NCBI GenBank assembly: GCA_964017045.1
Contig: OZ024808.1
Coordinates: forward strand, 18,965,284 to 19,029,283
Reading direction: 5' to 3'
From: Omphiscola glabra
Lineage: Eukaryota > Mollusca > Gastropoda > Lymnaeidae
DNA: 64,000 bases
Both the position numbers and the translations under genes were made by a program. This document shows positions 1-11,000 of this stretch, one piece after another (position 1 is the stretch's first letter; the number at the start of each line of letters is the position of its first letter). The notes beneath the pieces were generated by a model. That model did not search any database, was not told the DNA's origin, and was given only the letters and a program-made list of their open reading frames with translations.

Positions 1-391
1 ACGACACAAGCACCCCATGACACAAGCACCACACGACACAAGCACCACACGACACAAGCACCACATGACACAAGCACCACACGACACAAGCACCACATGA
101 CACAAGCACCACACGACACGAGCACCACATGACCCGAGCACCACATGACACAAGCACCACATGACACAAGCACCACACGACACAAGCACCACACGACACA
201 AGCACCACACGACACGAGCATCACATGACCCGAGCACCACATGACACAAGCACCACACGACACAAGCAGCACACGACATAAGCACCTCACGACACAAGCA
301 CCACATGACACAAGCCCCACATGACACAATCACCACACGACACAAGCACCACACGACACAAGCACCACATGACACAAGCACCACATGGCCC
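1..391. repeat. Minisatellite, 16-bp unit
   Basis: About 24 copies of a 16-bp unit of the form GACACAAGCACCACAC run from the window edge, with CACAC/CACAT and CACAAG/CCCGAG variants. The array is probably cut by the window start, so its true length is unknown. No coding role is visible. Confidence 0.95.
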
Positions 392-1094
392 GACCATAAG
401 TTTTATGCTAAATATAAAAATAACGTTAAAAGATAAATAATTAAAAACCACCGAGGACTTTAGCAAGGGCAATCACTCAAGCTCAGCTTACTGGCCATTA
501 AATTCGGACTCGATTGAGAGAGTTCTCTCTCATGCCAGGTCCAGCCCACGAGACCTCATTAGAAAGGTGTTTACAATCAGACGGACAAGCGTGGCGCTGA
601 TTAGGACAGGGGTCAGTTCGGTACGGCATGCTAGCGCCTTCCGTTGGTTCATCCCTTCCCCACCCCTCGCGCTCCCCCCCCCAACCACGAATGCTGTGGA
701 AGCTTACAACGCTACGGTCGTCTGCCCCCGCCCCCCCCCACTTCACCCCACCAGCAGCGGCGCTGGTGTAGCCATCTCTCAACACAACACTTACGCCTCC
801 GTGATGTTATCATCGGTTCACTGTGAAGTCAACTTGAAATGGATAATGGATAATGGACACCAGGTGCACGACACGAAATGAAAAACTTCTTGCTGTCCAA
901 ATTTTGGTAACACTGCGGACGCTCCCTGAGTTTTGTCCCAAAAGTGTGGTGCTTTTAAAAGTGGTTTGAGATTCGAATTGCTATGTGTATGTCAGAGTCC
1001 AATAGACATACACATAGACATAAGGTCCTGTAAATTGTATTGCATGTTAAGGTCGACCTGATGAGGTTTCCTGTCGAAATAAGTCTATCTAGGA
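392..1094. other. No gene seen; C-rich patch
   Basis: Single-copy-looking sequence with a C-rich stretch around 650-760. Short open frames here have no recognisable domain or splice context. Confidence 0.5.
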
Positions 1095-1293
1095 CAGTGG
1101 CTCTCAACCTTCCGAATGCCGCGACCCTTTAATACAGTTCATCATGTTGTGTCGACCCCCCAACCACAAAATTATTTTCGTTGCTACTTCACAACTGTAG
1201 AGTACATGTGTTTTCCGATGGTCTTAGGCGACCCCTTTGAAAGGGTCATTCGACCCCCCAAAAGGGTCGCGACCCACAGGTTGAGAATTGCTA
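1095..1293 (-). mobile_element. SPIN-like non-autonomous hAT element
   Basis: The element starts CAGTGGCTCTCAACC and ends GGTTGAGAATTGCTA, which are degraded inverted termini. The 8-bp flanks are ATCTAGGA and ATCTAAGA, a target duplication with one mismatch and a central TA. Its interior (GCCGCGACCC, TTCGTTGCTACTTCA, GATGGTCTTAGGCGACCCC) matches the seven other copies in this window. There is no transposase, so it is a deletion derivative mobilised in trans. Orientation is relative to the copies that begin with the GGGTCGCGACC end. Confidence 0.88.
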
Positions 1294-1447
1294 ATCTAAG
1301 ATAATATGGAGATTTTGGTTAGCAGAAGCAATATAAACAGGCAAGTGTTCATTATTCAAAGATGTAATCCGTGATAATATGTATAATGAATATGTTAATA
1401 AGTAGAGTAGTGAAAGGACTGGCGCCTGGCTTATTTTTAAACGAGAA

Positions 1448-1600
1448 TCATTTATATGAACTTTGCCTTTGTTCGCGTGTTTCTGTGTTTAGGACAACAT
1501 CTTCGGCAGGCTGAACGGCCCACTTCCCGTCATCCCATCGAGCTGAAACTTGGCACTTAGACTCGTGGCCGCCTACAACACATTCTTTCACATTTTCAGT
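1448..1600 (-). repeat. Dispersed repeat family A, copy 1
   Basis: On the minus strand this reads ...CACGAGTCTAAGTGCCAAG...CTCGATGGGATGACGGGAAGTGGGC..., matching the plus-strand segments at 49530-49705 and 57205-57400. It is an old interspersed repeat of unknown class. It may be the 3' part of a retroelement, but no coding sequence is attached. Confidence 0.6.
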
Positions 1601-1752
1601 CCCACCCCCACCGCCAACCCCCCCCCCCAGTGCCAATCCCCAGCGCCAACTCCCACCGCGAACCCTCACCGCCCACTCCCACCGCCAACCCCCACCGCAA
1701 ACCACAAACACCAACCCCCACCGCCAACCACCCCACCGCCAACCCCCACAAA
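1595..1752. repeat. C-rich irregular tandem repeat (CACCGCCAACCCC-like)
   Basis: An irregular 10-13-bp C-rich repeat of the type CCACCGCCAACCCC directly abuts the family A copy. The proline-rich reading frames here are a by-product of the composition. Confidence 0.8.
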
Positions 1753-1999
1753 GGTAATATTAACATTTTAAAATTGGGAAGATGACTGAACTATGATTTA
1801 TTCCATGGGTGCTTGTTTTTGGTGTGGAGATTAATTGTGCAGCGTCTGCTATATGCTTTGTATTGGTGACGTATTTGGATATCCCGTAAAAAGGAATTGC
1901 ATTTTTGAAGGGGGAAAACGAAGGAAATACGAAACGCGCTTTTCGCCAGAAAATTTACCCATTCACATAACCGCTTCTTAACAGATGAAAACTAACGTG

Positions 2000-2393
2000 C
2001 AATGGACTACGATTTATTGATTGTTTTGTCACGTGATAAGCGTAAGTACGAGTAAGACTTCCGGGAGGCTGTCTGCAACACACTAGTCGCTCACAAATTT
2101 TTCTTCAAACAACTTTCTTCCTTTAATCATAACTGAATCATAATTATTGTCACATTTAATGAATATCATTTAAAAAAACGCGTGTATTCAAGAATATTTT
2201 GAAAAGTAAAATTTTTAATTAACACTGGGGAAGCGCTGATGGAGACAAACATTGTGCTTTAGAATTAATGATAATGGCAATGGCTGATCAGCTGTTATCT
2301 GTTGTTATGTGTTGTTATGTGTAGCAGACAGCCTACCAATGGCTTGTTCATATCACGTGACAAAACAAGGAAGTAACTCATCGTAGTCCATTG
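2000..2393. mobile_element. Fold-back/MITE-like element with ~75-bp inverted arms
   Basis: The left arm begins CAATGGACTACGAT and the right arm ends ATCGTAGTCCATTG. The match continues inward as TTGTTTTGTCACGTGATA and AGGCTGTCTGC, giving imperfect inverted arms of roughly 75-80 bp around an AT-rich centre. CGTG flanks both outer ends and may be a 4-bp target duplication. The superfamily is not recognised. Confidence 0.65.
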
Positions 2394-3012
2394 CGTGAAT
2401 GCAAAGAAAAATGAATGTAAGGGATTTCTTCGAACACCTTTGTTTTTAGGGCTGTTTGGGGGGGGGGGGGGGTTGTTTGATTCTCCTCTCCTTTTATTCA
2501 AGCATGGTTTCTTTCCAGCCAATGGCTTTCTTTCTGCACGCTCGCTGAATGAAAATATTGATATACATTTTTAAATAGTTAAATATTTTTTTTAAACCAT
2601 TTTTTTTTTCAAAGTTAACTGTTACGTCATCACGCCTGCTTGGAACTATCTCCTCGACAGAACAACTTTTTACGTTTATATTCATTTATTTGAAAAAAAA
2701 AAGGACACGCAAAATAATATTTTTGAGAATAACGCCAGTTTGGGAATTAACAAAAAAGAGCTCAACCGTAAATTTTGAAGCCTGTTAACCCCCCGGGGGT
2801 TACAAGTCCAAACATCGCATAAAATATGTTGATGTTGTAATGTGAACCCGTTATGAATGACGAAAGGGAAATGTAGGGAACAATCGGTTATCGAATATAT
2901 GTCTTCGTGTCATCACAGACCTGTTTACTCATCGGGTCAGTGACTGAGTAGTTGTCATATCTCAAAAAAAAACAACGTAGTTTCAGGCTCCAAAAAGTAG
3001 CTCGGTCAATTA
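2394..3012. other. No gene seen; homopolymer runs
   Basis: AT-rich sequence with a poly(G) run near 2458-2472 and several A and T runs. No splice-bounded frame or repeat family was recognised. Confidence 0.5.
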
Positions 3013-3254
3013 GCGGGTGGGGATGAGGGGGGTGGGGAGTGGGGATGAGGGGGTGGGGGTGGGGATGAGGGGGGTGGGAATGAGGGGGTGGGGTGGGGAT
3101 GAGGGGGTCGGGGGTGGGGATGAGGGGGTGGGGTGTGGGGATGAGGGGGGTCGGGGGTGGGGATGAGGGGGGTCGGGGGTGGGGATGAGGGGGTCGGGAT
3201 GAGGGGGTCGGGGGTGGGGATGAGGGGGGTGGGGATGAGGGGGGGTGGGTGGGT
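3013..3254. repeat. G-rich minisatellite (GGGGATGAGGGGGTGG type)
   Basis: Irregular 13-20-bp units built from GGGGATGAGG and GGGGGTGGG with TCGGGGGTGG variants. Dense G runs separated by 1-4 bases satisfy the G-quadruplex pattern many times on the plus strand. Confidence 0.9.
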
Positions 3255-3432
3255 CACAATCAAAATATAAGTTGTGTCAGGAAATCCACTCAGCTGATTA
3301 GCTGCCTAAATAAGTTAACACAAAGAATATGATTCTCCAATGTGTTGAAGGATTTCGTTCTGATTCGATTGCTTACTTAACTTTTTTTTTTACTGAAAAC
3401 ATTTCAATTACAATTTTTTAAAATTAAAAATA

Positions 3433-3445
3433 CCCCCCCCCCCCC

Positions 3446-3482
<37 letters not shown>
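3433..3482. repeat. Adjacent poly(C) and poly(A) tracts
   Basis: A run of about 13 C is followed at once by about 37 A. This may be a slippage-expanded tract or the A tail of a degraded retroelement. Assembly accuracy at such a site is doubtful. Confidence 0.85.
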
Positions 3483-3483
<1 letters not shown>

Positions 3484-3820
3484 AACTCTTAACGACATAT
3501 TTTTTTTTTTTTTAAAGGTTCGAAAGCGTAAAGGGTAAACAGGTCTGTAATCATATTAAGAAGAATTATTTCAAATAGATCGGGGTCGAATGGTCACCTA
3601 GCTTATATGAAAAATAGGGTAGCTGGTCACTTTTCTATTATAAATATAACAAGATTTTAGATAAAATAAAATTTAAAAAAAAAATATAAAAAAAAAAAAA
3701 AAGAAACGCGCTTTTCCAAAAATGTTCGTGAAAAGTATAAAATAAAAGTCCCGTAAAACTGTGGAGTTCTTACAGTCATACGACTTAAAAAAAATAATAA
3801 AGAAAAAACATGTTGTGCCC

Positions 3821-3931
3821 CTAAACTCAATGTTCTTTGTTTAAACTCAATGAGGAAGTGGGTCGAGATTGAGATGCAAGATTTGAACGAACAAAAGCCA
3901 ACAGACGGACGGAGCGATCTATGAAACAATT
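3821..3931 (+). repeat. Dispersed repeat family B, copy 1
   Basis: The segment with ACTCAATGAGGAAGTGGGTC, GAGATTGAGATGCAAG and a GACGGACGGA motif resembles 4160-4290 (ACTCAATTAGTAACAAGTGGGCC, ACTGAGATGTAAGG). Both look like diverged copies of one interspersed family, possibly a LINE 3' region. The class is unproven. Confidence 0.4.
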
Positions 3932-4159
3932 CTTACGACATCGTTGTATGTCATGGTCGCTCCTACTTTTTTTTTTTTTTTTAGTCATAGGACTGTAACA
4001 ACTCTAAAAATTGATTTATTTTTTTCAAAAATTATTTGGAAAAGGGGGGGGGGGGCATGTATTTTATACTTTTGGTGAAGTTTTTTTGGGGGGAAAAGCT
4101 TGTTTTTTAAAAAGGTGTTTTTTTATAATGTTTTCATTTTGTCATTTTATTTACATATG

Positions 4160-4290
4160 TTGTTTTGGTCAAGGTTGACCAAGTTTCAACTCAATTAGTA
4201 ACAAGTGGGCCATAACTGAGATGTAAGGTTTGACTCAGACAATCGGAGATAATGGCATACGTATAAAAGTGTGGGAAAAGCGTCACAACT
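4160..4290 (+). repeat. Dispersed repeat family B, copy 2
   Basis: The order of blocks is the same as at 3821-3931: caagtttcaactcaatt, caagtgggcc, ctgagatgtaaggtttga. Identity is too low for a class assignment by eye. Confidence 0.4.
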
Positions 4291-4320
4291 GAAATAATTT
4301 TTGTTTAAATATATGGAAAA

Positions 4321-4490
4321 AAATAATAAATTACATAGTATAATAGGATACATAGTAATAGGATATATAGTAACAGGATACATAGTAATAGGATACATTG
4401 TAATAAGATACATACATAGTAATAGGATACACAGAAATAGGATACATGGAAATAGCACACATAGAAATAGGATACATAGTAATAGGAACG
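4321..4490. repeat. 15-bp minisatellite (CATAGTAATAGGATA)
   Basis: About 11 imperfect copies of CATAGTAATAGGATA. Because 15 is a multiple of three, the frames stay open on both strands and give spurious short ORFs. Confidence 0.9.
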
Positions 4491-4683
4491 TAGTAAAATT
4501 TTTCAAGCAAAAATGAAAATGTTTTTTTGGATTCACCTACGAACGAAGGCATTACCCGAAACATTTCAATATCCCCTTTGTCGTTACACGCAACCTGAAA
4601 CCATGTACTGTTACACCTATGCTTTTTTAATGGTGCCTCGTTAATCGAGTTAAATAAATGAGCGTGTTGCTTTCATACTACAA

Positions 4684-4887
4684 CAGGGGCATCGTTTCAG
4701 TTTTTTTCAGGAGGGGCGGTGGGGGGGGGGGCGGCGACAGAACCTTATCTTGGTCTGCTTGTTAAGTTTTTTTTATTACTGGAGGCGCCACAATACTTAG
4801 CAGTTTAAATAAAACCTGTAAATTCGGGGGGGGGGGGGGGCGCGACGCGAGGGGGGGGGCAAATGACCTACCCACATGACGTCCCTG
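4684..4887. mobile_element. MITE with CAGGGGC termini, copy 1
   Basis: It begins CAGGGGCATCGTTTCAG and ends CACATGACGTCCCTG. Flanks TACTACAA and TGCTACAG match at 6 of 8 positions with a central TA, as in hAT target duplications. The interior (TCTGCTTGTTAAGTT, TTTAAATAAAACCTG) is shared with 32804-32966. It is non-coding and contains long poly(G) runs. Confidence 0.7.
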
Positions 4888-5376
4888 TGCTACAGTGTTT
4901 AACAATCGCTCATATTGATATTTGCATATGATGGGTGGATCTTAATTAAAAAATAACAGTCGGCACGGGTATTCTGTTCCATAAAACCACGTTAAAGGCC
5001 GTGACTTAAATTGTCGTCGATAAGGCTTGAGGGCAGATGGAAATGACGTCCATGCAACGTTGAACGATTTATGTTGTCGTTGCAAAACAAAGGTATCCTA
5101 AATATAGTTTGTGCTCTACAATGTTTAAGATGATGAAGAGGGTTGCGTGAAGATTTCAAGTGTGCATTTAGTATACAGTGTTGTATTCGTCATAACAATT
5201 ATTTGTTTCTAGACTTAATCACATAGTGTCATACATATTTTTTGCATGATTCCTGACTTGTCACGTGCACAACTCTCCACTTATGTGTTGCCATAATTTG
5301 CAGACTACCTAGTTATTATTATAAGTTTTTAAAAATATATGTGCACTTCTTAATGTCGAGCAACAGCATATGCATA
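4888..5376. other. No feature seen
   Basis: AT-rich, apparently single-copy sequence. There is no long frame and no repeat family I recognise. Confidence 0.5.
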
Positions 5377-5580
5377 TATGTACATAGCCCTGTACAGATG
5401 TTCATAGCCTGGCACAGATGTACATAGCCTGGCACAGATGTACATAGCCTATCACAGATGCACATAGCCTGGCACAGATGAATATAGCCTACATATTAAC
5501 ATAGCCTGGCACAGATGCACATAGCCTGGCACAGTTGCACATAGCCTGGCACAGATGCACATAGCCTGGTACAGATGCGT
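5377..5580. repeat. 20-bp minisatellite (CATAGCCTGGCACAGATGTA)
   Basis: About 10 copies of CATAGCCTGGCACAGATGTA with GCAC/GTAC variants. It lies about 120 bp before the large 21-bp array. Confidence 0.9.
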
Positions 5581-5696
5581 TTCTGCCTACTTAACACGCC
5601 TACTTAATGAATTTCAGTACTAAGATAGTTTTGCCTCTTAGCATGGCCGTAGAAGGTGTGAGTTAAACACTGTCCCGCGCTCAGTGGCTGCACGTG

Positions 5697-8600
5697 GTTT
5701 AAACATATAGAAACATTGTTGAAACATACAGGAACATTGTTAACACATATAAGAACATTGTTGAAACATCTAGGAACATGCTTGAAACACATAGAAACAT
5801 GCTTGAAACTCAGTGGCTGCACGTGGTTTAAACATATAGAAACATTGTTGAAACATATAGGAACATTGTTGAAACATATAGGAACATTGTTGAAACATAT
5901 AGGAACATTGTTGAAACATATAGGAACATTGTTGAAACATATAGGAACATTGTTGAAACATATAGGAACATTGTTGAAACATATAGGAACAGTGTTGAAA
6001 CATATAGGAACATGGTTGAAACACAAAATAACATCCTTGAAACATATAGGAACATTGTTGAAACATATAGGAACATTGTTGAAACATATAGGAACATTGT
6101 TGAAACATATAGGAACATTGTTGAAACATATAGGAACATTGTTGAAACATATAGGAACATTGTTGAAACATATAGGAACATTGTTGAAACATATAGGAAC
6201 ATTGTTGAAACATATAGGAACATTGTTGAAACATATAGGAACATTGTTGAAACATATAGGAACATTGTTGAAACATATAGGAACATTGTTGAAACATATA
6301 GGAACATTGTTGAAACATATAGGAACAGTGTTGAAACATATAGGAACATTGTTGAAACATATAGGAACATTGTTGAAACATATAGGAACAGTGTTGAAAC
6401 ATATAGGAACATGGTTGAAACACAAAATAACATCCTTGAAACATATAGAAACATTGTTGAAACATATAGAAACATTGTTGAAACAAATAAAAACATGATT
6501 AAAACATATAGGAACATTGTTGAAACATATAAAAACATGGTTCAAACATATAGAAACATTGTTGAAACATATAGGAACATTGTTGAAACATATAAAAACA
6601 TGGTTCAAACATATAGAAACATTGTTGAAACATATAGAAACATTGTTGAAACATATAGAAACATTGTTGAAACAAATAAAAACATGATTAAAACATATAG
6701 GAACATTGTTGAAACATATAAAAACATGGTTCAAACATATAGAAACATTGTTGAAACATATAGAAACATTGTTGAAACAAATAAAAACATGATTAAAACA
6801 TATAGGAACATTGTTGAAACATATAAAAACATGGTTCAAACATATAGAAACATTGTTGAAACATATAGGAACATTGTTGAAACATATAAAAACATGGTTC
6901 AAACATATAGAAACATTGTTGAAACATATAGAAACATTGTTGAAACATATAGAAACATTGTTGAAACAAATAAAAACATGATTAAAACATATAGGAACAT
7001 TGTTGAAACATATAAAAACATGGTTCAAACATATAGAAACATTGTTGAAACATATAGAAACATTGTTGAAACAAATAAAAACATGATTAAAACATATAGG
7101 AACATTGTTGAAACATATAAAAACATGGTTCAAACATATAGAAACATTGTTGAAACATATAGAAACATTGTTGAAACAAATAAAAACATGATTACAACAT
7201 ATAGAAACATTGTTGAAACATATAAAAACATGATTAAAACATATAGAAACATTGTTGAAACATATAGGAACATTGTTGAAACATATAGGAACATTGTTGA
7301 AACATATAGGAACATTGTTGAAACATATAGGAACATTGTTGAAACATATAGGAACAGTGTTGAAACATATAGGAACATGGTTGAAACACAAAATAACATC
7401 CTTGAAACATATAGGAACATTGTTGAAACATATAGGAACATTGTTGAAACATATAGGAACATTGTTGAAACATATAGGAACATTGTTGAAACATATAGGA
7501 ACATTGTTGAAACATATAGGAACATTGTTGAAACATATAGAAACATTGTTAAAACATATAGAAACATTGTTGAAACATATAGGAACATTGTTGAAACATA
7601 TAAAAACATGGTTCAAACATATAGAAACATTGTTGAAACATATAGGAACATTGTTGAAACATATAAAAACATGGTTCAAACATATAGAAACATTGTTGAA
7701 ACATATAGAAACATTGTTGAAACATATAGAAACATTGTTGAAACAAATAAAAACATGATTAAAACATATAGGAACATTGTTGAAACATATAAAAACATGG
7801 TTCAAACATATAGAAACATTGTTGAAACATATAGAAACATTGTTGAAACAAATAAAAACATGATTAAAACATATAGGAACATTGTTGAAACATATAAAAA
7901 CATAGTTCAAACATATAGAAACATTGTTGAAACATATAGGAACATTGTTGAAACATATAAAAACATGGTTCAAACATATAGAAACATTGTTGAAACATAT
8001 AGAAACATTGTTGAAACATATAGAAACATTGTTGAAACAAATAAAAACATGATTAAAACATATAGGAACATTGTTGAAACATATAAAAACATGGTTCAAA
8101 CATATAGAAACATTGTTGAAACATATAGAAACATTGTTGAAACAAATAAAAACATGATTAAAACATATAGGAACATTGTTGAAACATATAAAAACATGGT
8201 TCAAACATATAGAAACATTGTTGAAACATATAGAAACATTGTTGAAACAAATAAAAACATGATTACAACATATAGAAACATTGTTGAAACATATAAAAAC
8301 ATGATTAAAACATATAGAAACATTGTTGAAACATATAGGAACATTGTTGAAACATATAGGAACATTGTTGAAACATATAGGAACATTGTTGAAACATATA
8401 GGAACATTGTTGAAACATATAGGAACAGTGTTGAAACATATAGGAACATGGTTGAAACACAAAATAACATCCTTGAAACATATAGGAACATTGTTGAAAC
8501 ATATAGGAACATTGTTGAAACATATAGGAACATTGTTGAAACATATAGGAACATTGTTGAAACATATAGGAACATTGTTGAAACATATAGGAACATTGTT

Positions 8601-9500
8601 GAAACATATAGGAACATTGTTGAAACATATAGAAACATTGTTAAAACATATAGGAACATTGTTGAAACAAATAAAAACATGATTAAAACATATAGGAACA
8701 TTGTTGAAACATATAAAAACATGGTTCAAACATATAGAAACATTGTTGAAACATATAGGAACATTGTTGAAACATATAAAAACATGGTTCAAACATATAG
8801 AAACATTGTTGAAACATATAGAAACATTGTTGAAACATATAGAAACATTGTTGAAACAAATAAAAACATGATTAAAACATATAGGAACATTGTTGAAACA
8901 TATAAAAACATGGTTCAAACATATAGAAACATTGTTGAAACATATAGAAACATTGTTGAAACAAATAAAAACATGATTAAAACATATAGGAACATTGTTG
9001 AAACATATAAAAACATGGTTCAAACATATAGAAACATTGTTGAAACATATAGGAACATTGTTGAAACATATAAAAACATGGTTCAAACATATAGAAACAT
9101 TGTTGAAACATATAGAAACATTGTTGAAACATATAGAAACATTGTTGAAACAAATAAAAACACGATTAAAACATATAGGAACATTGTTGAAACATATAAA
9201 AACATGGTTCAAACATATAGAAACATTGTTGAAACATATAGAAACATTGTTGAAACAAATAAAAACATGATTAAAACATATAGGAACATTGTTGAAACAT
9301 ATAAAAACATGGTTCAAACATATAGAAACATTGTTGAAACATATAGAAACATTGTTGAAACAAATAAAAACATGATTACAACATATAGAAACATTGTTGA
9401 AACATATAAAAACATGATTAAAACATATAGAAACATTGTTGAAACATATAGGAACATTGTTGAAACATATAGGAACATTGTTGAAACATATATGAACACG
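5697..9500. repeat. Large satellite array, 21-bp unit, ~180 copies
   Basis: The unit is GTTGAAACATATAGGAACAT plus T. Variants carry AGAAAC, AAAAAC, GATTAAAAC, GGTTCAAAC or CACAAAATAAC. Marker variants recur at whole multiples of 21: CATGGTTGAAACACAAAAT starts at about 6011, 6410, 7376 and 8447, and GATTACAACATATAG at 7190, 8261 and 9374. These imply a higher-order unit of about 1,071-1,113 bp (51-53 monomers). Because 21 is divisible by three and the unit lacks stops in several frames, very long ORFs appear on both strands (1,333 codons minus, 1,167 plus). They encode only heptad repeats such as ETYRNIV and have no domain. I regard them as non-genic. Confidence 0.97.
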
Positions 9501-9707
9501 GTTGCTATCAAGTGAGTGGGGAGCGTTGCACTTATAGACCAACAACAAGGAGCTCAAACACCGTGAACAAATTAGTAGAAGCTTTAAACGTATAGGGCTT
9601 GTCATTTAATGGCACAAATCTATTAATAGAACTGCTGTAATCATCCGGGTGCTCGGGTCGGACAAAATAATGTCAACACTGTTCAGTAGTACTATGTTAG
9701 CGAGGAG

Positions 9708-9888
9708 CAGTGGCGTAGTTAGGGGGGGCAAGGGGGGTATCATGCCCCGGGCGCTACTCACAAAGGGGCGTTAAATGGTATATTTTACTATAATATTGTA
9801 TGGTTTTCGAATGGGGGCGCTAAAATGGTATTGGGGGCGCTAAAAAGGTATTGTGCCCCGGACGCGAGTTAAGCTCGCTACGCCACTG
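9708..9888. mobile_element. hAT-type MITE with perfect 8-bp TSD
   Basis: The ends are CAGTGGCGTAGTTAG and CTCGCTACGCCACTG, inverted termini with ten matching terminal bases. The flanking octamers are both GCGAGGAG. The 181-bp body is G-rich and non-coding, with an internal duplication of GGGGGCGCTAAAA.GGTATT. The perfect duplication suggests fairly recent insertion. Confidence 0.88.
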
Positions 9889-10319
9889 GCGAGGAGGCCC
9901 TAAACCTAAATTAAAACTTATTTACAACTATATTTTACGCAATATTTTACACATTTTGTTCACTGCTATTTTGTGAAATGGGACTTGATTGCGTGTACGG
10001 CCCATGTAACAGTGACTCTAGACACAAAGGATCGCCCGAACGATACGCTGAAACACACTATTGGCTGCCATGTTTTTAAGAACTATTTGTCCGACGTTTT
10101 AAAAATAATAACGCTATGACGTTTTCCGGTCTGAGAAATGAGAAACCCTATTGTGTGAAGAAGGTGAATCAGATGTTTAGATTTGTGTTTCCAAATTGCG
10201 TCCACATTTTGAATGATTGTCTTCCAGGTGATCTGTGTCGTCATCACACATTGCTTTACTACCACGCTAACTTTATGTTTGTACCCGTATTGTTTTGTTT
10301 TGTAAAAGGAGGTTAGTTT
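9889..10319. other. No feature seen
   Basis: Mixed-composition sequence between two MITEs. The 66-codon frame at 10116-10316 has no recognisable motif. Confidence 0.5.
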
Positions 10320-10548
10320 AAGCGTCAGTTCACACGATCAAATTTCGCGTCAAATTGTTGTAGGAACGCACTATTTTGTGCGTGTTTTCTTTTTTGGAGA
10401 ATTTGATCAAATAGAAATTTGATAGCTGTGACAAGGCATCATACACGAATTGCATCAAATGCTTGAAGGAAAATTTGATCGTGTGAACCGACCCCAGTGC
10501 GTTCATACAACAATTTGACGCGAAATTTGATCGTGTGAACTGACGCTT
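10320..10548. mobile_element. MITE with ~53-bp inverted termini (AAGCGTC family), long form
   Basis: The left end AAGCGTCAGTTCACACGATC is repeated inverted at the right end (GATCGTGTGAACTGACGCTT), and the match runs for about 53 bp to AACGCACT with one or two differences. An internal GATCGTGTGAACCGACCCC at about 10478-10496 is a second right-hand end, equivalent to the terminus of the shorter copy at 30356-30534. No clear target duplication is visible, and the superfamily is unknown. Confidence 0.75.
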
Positions 10549-10937
10549 CGTGCATTTTAAAGAGTGCGTTATCTGAATGCGCATCATGTCAAATACGTTT
10601 TTTAGTAAACCAGAAGGCGCACATTGCCGCCGCCACCGTTGTGTAGGTTATTTCTAGAAATATGATAAGAAATAATAATATTGCAACGGCTAATATGGAA
10701 TAGTTTGTTTTCTAGTTGTGTGTGGGGGGTGGAAGAGGGGGGGAGATTGCCAGAATCACGTTTCAGGTCGTTGACCTCATAATTGAAGAAATTTAAGATT
10801 TATAAATATATTAACCTGTTCTGGTGCTCAAACAACTTTAAAAAAACAAACAATTAAAAGCTACATTTCTTTGGTGTTCTTAATTACATGACGGTGCTAC
10901 AATGAAAATGATAATATATATATACGCTAGATACAGC

Positions 10938-11000
10938 CCGCCAAACATTGGCGACAGCAATGCGTGAACTTCCCATCCACTAAAGTTACTTGACAAAGCA
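10938..11000 (-). repeat. Dispersed repeat family C, copy 1
   Basis: The reverse complement, with AACTTTAGTGGATGGGAAGT and GCCAATGTTTGGCG, matches 27716-27785 (AACTTTAGCAGATGGGAAGT, GCCAATTGTTTGGCG). This is a short interspersed repeat of unknown class. Confidence 0.5.

Noticed and set aside
5604..9605. 1,333-codon minus-strand ORF (and 1,167-codon plus-strand ORF at 6012-9515) as real genes
   Set aside because: They are two strands of one 21-bp satellite; both open because the unit length is divisible by three and lacks stops. No domain, no splice or start context, and both strands are equally open.
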